Under the pieces are notes generated by a model. That model was given only the letters and a program-made list of their open reading frames with translations, searched no databases and had not been told where the DNA came from. From an uncultured Veillonella sp. (lineage in GTDB: Bacteria; Bacillota; Negativicutes; Veillonellales; Veillonellaceae): a stretch of 20,087 nucleotides of DNA. The position numbers were made by a program, and so were the translations under genes. Below, in pieces: positions 13,854-20,087 of this stretch (positions within the stretch are counted from its first letter, which is position 1; every line of letters begins with the position of its first letter). The DNA lies in contig CAJZEE010000032.1 in assembly GCA_915066865.1 (NCBI GenBank), positions 1 to 20,087 of the forward strand, in the 5' to 3' direction.

Positions 13854-15773
13854 ATGGAACGCATTCGAATGATAGGCCTTGGAAAATCGTTTGGAGTGCG
13901 CCAAGTATTTTCCAATGTGTCCTTTGAGTTAAAAGAAGGGGATCGACTCGCTTTGGTAGGCCCTAATGGGGCTGGGAAATCTACTTTGTTAAAGTGCATA
14001 TTAGGCTATGAAGAGCTGGATGAAGGTAATGTAGTCAAGTCGCCTGTTGCTAGTATTGGCTATTTACAACAAGATGTAAATCTGGGAGATGATAGCCTTG
14101 CTACGGAAATAGAAAAGGCTTGGGCCGATGTTCATGCATTGGAAAAACAATTAAAAAAGCTCACTAGTCGTTTGGAAACTGAAGAGGCTAGCGAATCGGA
14201 TTTACAACGCTTAGATTATTTACAGAATCGTCTAGAATGGTTAGGTGGGTATGACTACGAGCAAAAGACAAAGCGCATAGTCTATGGTCTTGGTTTTACT
14301 GACGATGACTTAGATAAGCCGGCTAATGCATTTTCAGGTGGTCAAAAAACACGTATTAACTTAGCTAAAGCATTAGTACGTAGTCCTGATTTTTTATTCT
14401 TAGACGAACCGACAAACCATTTAGATATGGATATGCTTGAGTGGTTAGAGGGTTATTTATCTGCCTATCAGGGTGGAATTCTCATTGTAAGTCATGACCG
14501 GTATTTTTTAGACCGTATTGTCACAGGTGTTGTAGAGTTAGATAATCACAAAGCCACAACCTATCGCGGTAACTATAGTCGGTATATTCAACAACGGGAT
14601 GAACGCTTAAAGGCAGATATGGTGGCTTATGAAAAGCAACAGGAGTACATTAAGAAAACAGAGACTTATATAGATAAATACCGTGCTGGTATCAAGTCTA
14701 AAATGGCTCGTGGCCGTCAGTCTCAACTCAATCGATTAGAACGTCTAGAGGCACCTGTTACTTCACATCATTTACAATTTTCTTTTCCTCCCGCAGCGAT
14801 GAGTGCTGACAAAGTTTTAGTCTTGGATCATTTATCTGTCGGATATGGTGAAAGTCGCATTATTAATGATATCTCTCTTGTTGTTCGACGTGGTGAATCC
14901 GTAGCACTTATCGGGCCTAATGGAGCTGGTAAGTCTACACTAGTGAAAACTATTGTAGGAGAATTATTCCCTGAAAATGGTCATGTAGATATTGGTAATC
15001 GCGTACAAGTCGGTTACTTCTCGCAAGAACACGAAGAGTTGCACGACTCTTGGCAGGTAGTAGAAGAGATTATGAATCACTTTAACTACAGTGAGGATAA
15101 GGCGCGTAATGTGCTTGGGTCGTTCTTATTTAAAGGGGATGACGTATTTAAGTTAGTAGGTGAATTGTCGGGTGGTGAGCGAGCTCGGTTAGCTTTACTT
15201 AAGTTATTTCTTCAAGGAGATAATTTCCTAATTTTAGACGAACCGACAAACCATTTAGATATTCCTACACGAGAAATTGTAGAGAGCGCATTACAACAAT
15301 TTGAAGGGACTTGCTTTATTATTTCTCATGATAGATACTTCTTAGATCAAGTTTCTACAAAAACAGTAATTCTAGATGAAGGTAAAATTACAGAGTACCT
15401 CGGTAATTATTCATACTATAAGGAAAAGCTGAAAGAGCAAGAAGACTTATTAGCATTAGCAAATGATAAAAACTTTGAGAGCAGTAAGCGTGATAGTAAA
15501 GCTACTCCTACTAATGAGTCAATGCTTTCAGCATCAGAAACTATAGAGGAAAATCAGAAGAAGCCAAATGCTTATATGGTAGAAAAACAATTAGCTGAGG
15601 TAGAAGCTGAAATTGCTCGCCTCGAGGCGACGATGAAAATGTATGAGGTGCAATTAGCGAATCCTGTAGTTCAGCAAGATTTAGATGAAATGTCTAAAAT
15701 TTCCATACAAATTGAAGAGACTCAAACTGAGTTGGATTCATTATATGAGAAGTGGGAACGGCTATGTGAATAG
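13854..15773 (+). CDS. ABC-F family ATPase (YdiF/Uup-like translation factor)
   Basis: 639 residues with two ATP-binding cassettes and no membrane segment. First cassette: Walker A GPNGAGKST (36-44), signature SGGQ (161-164), Walker B LFLDEPTNHLD (181-191), SHDR. Second cassette: GPNGAGKST (354-362), LSGGE, LDEPTNHLD (461-469), SHDR. Between them, about residues 235-300, is the charged linker that in ABC-F proteins reaches into the ribosomal tRNA exit site. The C-terminus (about 565-639) is a charged coiled coil as in Uup and Bacillus YdiF. These proteins act on stalled ribosomes; some confer antibiotic resistance, but nothing here points to a resistance subtype. TAGGAGG (13841-13847) precedes the ATG. 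Confidence 0.93.
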   Translation: MERIRMIGLGKSFGVRQVFSNVSFELKEGDRLALVGPNGAGKSTLLKCILGYEELDEGNVVKSPVASIGYLQQDVNLGDDSLATEIEKAWADVHALEKQLKKLTSRLETEEASESDLQRLDYLQNRLEWLGGYDYEQKTKRIVYGLGFTDDDLDKPANAFSGGQKTRINLAKALVRSPDFLFLDEPTNHLDMDMLEWLEGYLSAYQGGILIVSHDRYFLDRIVTGVVELDNHKATTYRGNYSRYIQQRDERLKADMVAYEKQQEYIKKTETYIDKYRAGIKSKMARGRQSQLNRLERLEAPVTSHHLQFSFPPAAMSADKVLVLDHLSVGYGESRIINDISLVVRRGESVALIGPNGAGKSTLVKTIVGELFPENGHVDIGNRVQVGYFSQEHEELHDSWQVVEEIMNHFNYSEDKARNVLGSFLFKGDDVFKLVGELSGGERARLALLKLFLQGDNFLILDEPTNHLDIPTREIVESALQQFEGTCFIISHDRYFLDQVSTKTVILDEGKITEYLGNYSYYKEKLKEQEDLLALANDKNFESSKRDSKATPTNESMLSASETIEENQKKPNAYMVEKQLAEVEAEIARLEATMKMYEVQLANPVVQQDLDEMSKISIQIEETQTELDSLYEKWERLCE

Positions 15774-15798
15774 CTTTTTAATGTATATATTATTAAGG

Positions 15799-15822
15799 AA
15801 TTAAAATCATTTTCTTTTAATT
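15799..15822. repeat. Perfect 8-bp AT-only inverted repeat overlapping the liv promoter
   Basis: AATTAAAA (15799-15806) and TTTTAATT (15815-15822) are exact reverse complements with an 8-base spacer. The right arm shares two bases with the -35 box TTGACA. It could be an operator or a weak terminator for the ABC-F gene; AT-only composition makes chance plausible. Confidence 0.4.
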
Positions 15823-15848
15823 GACAAAAGATTGAAATTTCTCATAAT
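15821..15848 (+). promoter_or_regulatory. Promoter of the branched-chain amino-acid transport operon
   Basis: A perfect -35 box TTGACA (15821-15826) is followed after 16 bases by CATAAT (15843-15848), one mismatch from the -10 consensus. The livJ start lies 45 bases below. Confidence 0.75.
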
Positions 15849-15893
15849 ATAGGTATAGAATCAAAGTTTTATGTTTTAAAGGAAGGGTGTAGC

Positions 15894-17042
15894 ATGAATA
15901 AATCCATGTTAAAAAAAGCAGCCATTTTTGGCCTTGCTGGTGTAATGGCAGTTGCTGCTGGTTGTGGCAGTAATAAAGATGCAGGTAATGCAAATAGCAA
16001 TGAAGCTAAAATTGCATTGTTAACAACAACAACTGGTGGTGCAGCAGCATATGGTGAGTCCATTAAAGCTGGTGCAGAATTGGCAGTAAGCGAAATTAAC
16101 GCTGATGCAAATGCTGTAAAAATTAACTTATTAGTAGAAGATACTAAAGGTGATAAAAACGAAGCAATTAATGCAATGAATAAAGTAATTTCTAAGGATA
16201 AAGTTGTAGCTGTTATCGGTCCAATGTTATCTGGTGAAATGATGGCAGCTGGTCCTGTAGCAAACAAAAGCAAAATCGTAGCTCTTGGTACATCTACAAC
16301 AGCTGAAGGTATTACAGATATCGGCGATTACATTTTCCGTAATGCTGTACCTGAATCCTTGGCAGTAGATACTGCAATTAAAGAAGCACATAAAACTTTA
16401 GGCTTCAAAACTGCAGCTATTATGTACTCCAACAACAATGACCAAATGGTATCTGTAAATAATACAGCTCGTAAAGCATTGGAATCTGAAGGCGTACAAA
16501 TCGTTGATACTGAAACATTTGCAGATAAAGATACTGATTTCTCTGCACAATTAACTAAGATTCAACAAGCAAAACCTGATGTTATCGTAGTTGCTTCTCT
16601 TTACCAAGAAGGCGCATTGATCATGAAAAAAATGCGTGAAATGGGTATGAATCAACCTGTAGTTGGTTCCAATGGCTTTAACAGCCCTGAATTCATTAAA
16701 ATTGCAGGTGCTGCAGCTGATGGCGTTATTGTAGGTACACCTTGGTTCCCTAACAAAGACGATCAAAAGGTAAAAGATTTCCGTAAAGCTTACAAAGATA
16801 AATACGGTAAAGAACCAGACCAATTCGCAGCTCAAGCTTATGATGCGGTATACCTCTATGAAGCAGCTTTGAAAAAAGCAGGTTCCACTACAGATCGTGA
16901 AAAATTCCGTGATGCTTTGAAAAATATTGCTGACTTTGTTGGTGTAACTGGTCAATTCAAGTTCAACGAAAAACGCGACCCTTCCATGGAAGTTCAAGTT
17001 TTACAAATTAAAAACGGTCAATTTGACGCATTAAAAAAATAA
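15894..17042 (+). CDS. livJ: Branched-chain amino-acid ABC transporter, substrate-binding lipoprotein
   Basis: 382 residues. The N-terminus is a lipoprotein signal: MNKSMLKKAA, a hydrophobic stretch, then the lipobox AAGC with Cys24 as the lipidated residue. The mature part is a type I periplasmic binding fold, with KIALLTTTTGGAAAYGESIKAGAELAV at its start, VIGPMLSGEMMAAGPVA, and VVASLYQEGALIMKKMREMG, as in LivJ/LivK. It captures leucine, isoleucine or valine, though related proteins bind other amino acids or amides. GGAAGGG (15881-15887) precedes the ATG. It is the first gene of a five-gene operon and sits behind its own promoter, as expected for the most abundant component. livH starts 16 bases after its stop. 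Confidence 0.92.
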   Translation: MNKSMLKKAAIFGLAGVMAVAAGCGSNKDAGNANSNEAKIALLTTTTGGAAAYGESIKAGAELAVSEINADANAVKINLLVEDTKGDKNEAINAMNKVISKDKVVAVIGPMLSGEMMAAGPVANKSKIVALGTSTTAEGITDIGDYIFRNAVPESLAVDTAIKEAHKTLGFKTAAIMYSNNNDQMVSVNNTARKALESEGVQIVDTETFADKDTDFSAQLTKIQQAKPDVIVVASLYQEGALIMKKMREMGMNQPVVGSNGFNSPEFIKIAGAAADGVIVGTPWFPNKDDQKVKDFRKAYKDKYGKEPDQFAAQAYDAVYLYEAALKKAGSTTDREKFRDALKNIADFVGVTGQFKFNEKRDPSMEVQVLQIKNGQFDALKK

Positions 17043-17058
17043 AAGTTGAGGTAGTATA

Positions 17059-17940
17059 GTGTTTTTACAACAATTAGTTAACGGGTTAACCCTCGGTAGC
17101 TTATATGCTGTACTCGCTATTGGCTTAACACTTGTGTTTGGCGTTTTAAATATCATCAACATGGCACACGGAGGCATCTTTATGATAGGTGCCTTCGTTG
17201 GTCTTTTTATGGTAACTGTTTTTAACGTTAACATTTTTGTAGCCCTTATCGTAGCTATGGCTGTTGGTGCTATCCTTGGTTATCTTTTAGAGTTTGTGGC
17301 GCTTCGTCCACTTCGTAAGAAAAAGGTGTCTCACTTGGCACCACTTATTAGTACCATTGGTGTTTCTATTTTCCTTGAAAGTTTGGCATTATTGCTTTGG
17401 GGCCCTCAAACTAGATCGTTCCCACCAGACTATATTGGTGGCCTAATCGACTTTGGAGCTTTCAAAATTTCCATGGTACAAATTATTGGCTTAGGCGTTT
17501 CTGTTGTGCTAATGCTCATTCTTAATATAGTTATTAAGAAAACTAAAATTGGTAAGGCCATTCGCGCTGTATCCATAAGTACAGAAACGGCAGCTCTTTT
17601 GGGTATTAATCCAACAATGATTATATCTGTTACTGTTATGATTGCATCTGCTTTAGGTGCTGCTGCAGGCGTATTAGTAGGTTTGTCCTTTAATGCTATT
17701 GAGCCTACAATGGGCGTTATTATCGGCTTTAAAGGCCTCGCAGTACTTATCTTAGGTGGTCTTGGTAATATTACAGGCGCCATGGTTGGTGGCTTCATTT
17801 TAGGCGTAGCAGAAATCTTCTCTGTTGCATATGGCGCATCTACATTCCGTGATGCTGTGGCCTTTGGTCTCATCATCCTATTATTATTCTGGCGCCCACA
17901 AGGCTTGTTTGGATCTAAAGATAAAGGGGGGAGACCATAA
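17059..17940 (+). CDS. livH: Branched-chain amino-acid ABC transporter permease LivH
   Basis: 293 residues, highly hydrophobic with about eight membrane segments. LivH landmarks: NGLTLGSLYAVLAIGLTLVF at the N-terminus, NMAHGGIFMIGAF, KAIRAVSISTETAALLGIN (the cytoplasmic loop that docks on the ATPases) and GFKGLAVLILGGLGNITGAM. Start codon GTG at 17059 after a GAGGT site (17048-17052); no ATG fits. Its stop overlaps the next ATG (TAATG), so it is translationally coupled to livM, with which it forms the heterodimeric channel. Confidence 0.94.
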   Translation: MFLQQLVNGLTLGSLYAVLAIGLTLVFGVLNIINMAHGGIFMIGAFVGLFMVTVFNVNIFVALIVAMAVGAILGYLLEFVALRPLRKKKVSHLAPLISTIGVSIFLESLALLLWGPQTRSFPPDYIGGLIDFGAFKISMVQIIGLGVSVVLMLILNIVIKKTKIGKAIRAVSISTETAALLGINPTMIISVTVMIASALGAAAGVLVGLSFNAIEPTMGVIIGFKGLAVLILGGLGNITGAMVGGFILGVAEIFSVAYGASTFRDAVAFGLIILLLFWRPQGLFGSKDKGGRP

Positions 17941-18953
17941 TGGATTTATTGAACCCGTATTATCTACAGATCGTGATGTTCTTCATCATCAATGCTATCA
18001 TGGGTATCTCTATTTACTTTACACTTGCAAGTGGTCAGCTTTCTTTAGGGGCTGCTGGCTTTATGAGCGTTGGTGCATATGTAGGCGCTATCCTTTCTTT
18101 GAAAGCTGATTTGCCTATCGTTTTAGGCATTATCATTGGTGGTTTAGTTGCTAGTCTTGTAGCCGTTATTATCGGTTTACCAACAACACGTCTCCGCGGA
18201 TTATATCTTGCCATTGCTACTCTTGGTTTTGGCGAAGTTGTGCGTGTTATTTTCTTGAATTTGGATATTACTAATGGTGCATTAGGCCTTTCTGGTATTC
18301 CATCCATTCCTCAAGAATTAACAAACTTAGCCTATGAACTTGATATCGATGGTTTAATGGGTATTGATGCTGTTGCATGGGGCAATCTAATGGCTATCAT
18401 TATTTTGTTAGCTATTTTAGTATTGATTATCGCCTTTTGCGTACGAATCAATAATAGCCGTGTGGGTCGTGCCTTTGCAGCGATTAAGGCTGATGATCAT
18501 GCAGCAGAATTGATGGGGATTAACGTTGTATACTACAAGATGATGGCCTTTATCATTGGTGCTTTCATCGCTGGTATTGGCGGTGGTTTGTATGCTCATA
18601 TTACAAACTTTATAAATCCTACAGACTTTAGCTACCATAAGGTAGTACAAATCTTATTATTCCCTGTATTTGGTGGTTCTAATGTAGTATGGGGCTCCGT
18701 ATTAGGTTCCTTTATTCTTACATTATTGCCAGAAGTATTGCGCTTCTTATCCGATTATCGGGATATTATCTATGGTGCATTACTCGTTATCTTGATGGCA
18801 GTTCGCCCAGATGGTATTTTAACAGAATCTATGGTAGACAAAATTAGTCGTAAATTAGGTTTTAAAAAAGCTCCATATATTCCTGAATCACAAGTGTTGA
18901 CAGAACGTTTTGAAGCATATAAACGCAAACAACAAGAAGAAAAACAAGGATAG
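17940..18953 (+). CDS. livM: Branched-chain amino-acid ABC transporter permease LivM
   Basis: 337 residues, hydrophobic, with family signatures: TLASGQLSLGAAGFMSVGAY near the start, LYLAIATLGFGEVVRVI, NNSRVGRAFAAIKADDHAAELMGIN (ATPase-docking loop) and FGGSNVVWGSVLGSF. The C-terminus ends in a charged lysine/glutamate-rich tail after the last helix. The ATG shares its A with the livH stop. The upstream site is AGGGGGGAG within the end of livH. It pairs with LivH and the two ATPases. Confidence 0.94.
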   Translation: MDLLNPYYLQIVMFFIINAIMGISIYFTLASGQLSLGAAGFMSVGAYVGAILSLKADLPIVLGIIIGGLVASLVAVIIGLPTTRLRGLYLAIATLGFGEVVRVIFLNLDITNGALGLSGIPSIPQELTNLAYELDIDGLMGIDAVAWGNLMAIIILLAILVLIIAFCVRINNSRVGRAFAAIKADDHAAELMGINVVYYKMMAFIIGAFIAGIGGGLYAHITNFINPTDFSYHKVVQILLFPVFGGSNVVWGSVLGSFILTLLPEVLRFLSDYRDIIYGALLVILMAVRPDGILTESMVDKISRKLGFKKAPYIPESQVLTERFEAYKRKQQEEKQG

Positions 18954-18964
18954 GAGGGAACTGA

Positions 18965-19726
18965 ATGCTATTAGAATTAAATGACGTAAGTAAAAGCTTT
19001 GGTGGCGTTGCAGCCCTCACAGGAGTATCTTTTGGCGTTAAACAAGGTGAAGTATTTGGTGTTATTGGTCCAAATGGTGCTGGTAAGACGACATTGTTCA
19101 ACTTGATTACAGGTGTATTCCCAGTAAGTTCGGGTGAAATTGTTTTTGATGGTATGTCTGCTGTAGGCATTAAGCCTCATAGAACTGTTGAAATGGGCAT
19201 TGCTCGCACATTCCAAAATATTCGTCTCTTTGGCAATATGACTGCTCTTGAAACTGTTTTAACTGGTATGCATTGTCGCACTGGCTCTGGATTTCTGTCT
19301 AGCTTTTTGAAAACAAAACGTCAACGTATTGAAGAAGAACGTTGCCGTGGTATTGCCTATGAGTTTTTAAAGCTTGTAGGGCTTGAAGCTGATGCGGAAG
19401 AGGTTGCCACATCATTACCGTATGGTAAGCAACGTCGTCTTGAAATTGCTCGTGCTTTAGCGACACATCCTCAGTTAATTTTACTTGATGAACCGGCAGC
19501 CGGTATGAATGATAGTGAAACTGAAGTTCTGCGTCAATTGATTGGCAAGATTCGTGACCTAGGTATTACTGTTGTGGTTATTGAACATGCCATGGAATTA
19601 ATGATGAATATCTGTGATCGTTTGGTAGTACTTAACTTTGGCAAGAAAATTGCTGAAGGTACACCTCAAGAAATTCAAAATAATGAAGCTGTAATTGAAG
19701 CATACTTAGGTAAAGAAGAGGTGTAA
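18965..19726 (+). CDS. livG: Branched-chain amino-acid ABC transporter ATPase LivG
   Basis: 253 residues, full length for LivG. Walker A GPNGAGKTT (35-43), Q-loop in RTFQNIRLFGNMTALE (81-96), signature LPYGKQRRLEIARAL (151-165), Walker B LILLDEPAAGMN (171-182) and the switch His208 in VIEHAM. The signature LPYGKQ in place of LSGGQ, and the AAGMN ending, are standard for this family. AGGAGG lies just before the ATG, 11 bases after livM. livF follows after one base. Confidence 0.95.
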   Translation: MLLELNDVSKSFGGVAALTGVSFGVKQGEVFGVIGPNGAGKTTLFNLITGVFPVSSGEIVFDGMSAVGIKPHRTVEMGIARTFQNIRLFGNMTALETVLTGMHCRTGSGFLSSFLKTKRQRIEEERCRGIAYEFLKLVGLEADAEEVATSLPYGKQRRLEIARALATHPQLILLDEPAAGMNDSETEVLRQLIGKIRDLGITVVVIEHAMELMMNICDRLVVLNFGKKIAEGTPQEIQNNEAVIEAYLGKEEV

Positions 19727-19727
19727 T

Positions 19728-20060
19728 ATGTTAAAACTAGAAAATATTGTGGCTGGTTATGGACATATTACAGCCCTAAAAGATATAAGCCTAGAGGTTC
19801 CACAAGGTTCGATTGTATCTCTTATTGGCGCTAATGGTGCTGGTAAGACTACTACGATGAAGACTATTATGGGACTTGTAAAACCCACATCTGGTCGAGT
19901 GATTTTTGAAGGTCAAGATATTACAGGTCGTCAAACTTATCAAGTTGTAAAAAATGGTATCTCTTTAGTTCCTGAAGGGCGTCAAATACTACAAGATATG
20001 AGTGTTTATGAGAACCTTGAAATGGGTGCTTATACACGTAAAGATAAAGAAATCGAAGCA
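19728..20060 (+). CDS. livF: Branched-chain amino-acid ABC transporter ATPase LivF, 3'-truncated by the contig end
   Basis: 111 genomic residues of a protein normally about 235 long. Walker A GANGAGKTT (34-42) and the Q-loop region SLVPEGRQILQDMSVYENL (79-97) identify LivF. The frame appears to close at TAG 20079-20081, but the last six residues (DRKSVV) and that stop come from adapter sequence starting at 20060. The gene is therefore cut by the assembly and is not a short variant. Signature motif, Walker B and switch His are missing for that reason. Confidence 0.93.
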
Positions 20061-20087
20061 GATCGGAAGAGCGTCGTGTAGGGAAAG
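20060..20087. other. Illumina TruSeq adapter (reverse complement) at contig end
   Basis: The last 28 bases begin AGATCGGAAGAGCGTCGTGT and continue GGGAAAG-type, an exact match to the reverse complement of the universal TruSeq adapter. They are not genomic. The first A may be shared with the genome or come from the A-tail. Confidence 0.97.

Noticed and set aside
16551..16997. 148-residue open frame on the minus strand within livJ
   Set aside because: It lies antisense to a clear full-length gene, with no ribosome binding site or recognisable domain; a shadow of livJ codon use.
17430..17876. 148-residue minus-strand open frame within livH
   Set aside because: Antisense shadow of a strongly conserved permease; composition reflects complementary codons.
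1..20087. CRISPR arrays, tRNA or rRNA genes, insertion sequences, prophage or defence genes
   Set aside because: Reading both strands showed no repeat-spacer pattern, no cloverleaf with a TTCGA-type arm, and no transposase, integrase or phage protein; all longer frames are accounted for by housekeeping or transport genes.

Overview
The window looks like a complete assembled contig of about 20 kb from a diderm Firmicute of the Negativicutes, most probably Veillonella. The DNA is AT-rich and the ribosome binding sites are Firmicute-type (AGGAGG). Yet it encodes outer-membrane machinery: a C-terminal beta-barrel resembling LptD, a secretin, and a GspC/PilP-like partner. All genes are on the + strand and none shows a frameshift. 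Both ends carry Illumina adapter sequence (1-13 and 20060-20087), so the first and last genes are cut by the assembly and a few apparent terminal residues are not biological.

Layout: (1) 14-1720, an LptD-like barrel end and galU, closed by a terminator. (2) 1831-5447, a four-gene operon: a MaoC-like hot-dog protein, the biotin transporter BioY, a thiolase-family protein and an AMP-forming acyl-CoA ligase-like protein. It has a strong promoter whose -35 box lies inside an inverted repeat resembling a BirA (biotin repressor) operator. (3) 5475-9028, a NdpA/YejK-family nucleoid-associated protein, a YbaK-type deacylase, a eukaryotic-type RNase HI with an N-terminal hybrid-binding domain, a sugar-nucleotide epimerase and a small DUF1294 membrane protein. 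(4) 9064-11625, pgi and galE as a tight pair, with an extended -10 promoter embedded in a perfect palindrome and a very strong terminator. (5) 11641-13825, a GspC/PilP-like inner-membrane protein overlapping a short secretin; the ribosome binding site of the first gene can pair with an upstream CCTCCT. (6) 13854-15773, an ABC-F translation factor. (7) 15821-20060, a branched-chain amino-acid ABC transporter livJ-livH-livM-livG-livF, with livF cut by the contig end.

Working together: galU, galE, pgi and the second epimerase can make UDP-glucose and UDP-galactose for lipooligosaccharide or other glycans, which fits the neighbouring LptD-like gene. The BioY operon joins biotin uptake to acyl-CoA chemistry. 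It resembles the Bacillus yhfU/yhfT/yhfS genes, long suspected to be biotin-regulated, but adds a hot-dog dehydratase-like protein and carries a thiolase in which the second catalytic cysteine appears to be alanine. This is the best candidate here for an incompletely described system. No tRNA, rRNA, CRISPR array, insertion sequence or prophage gene was found.
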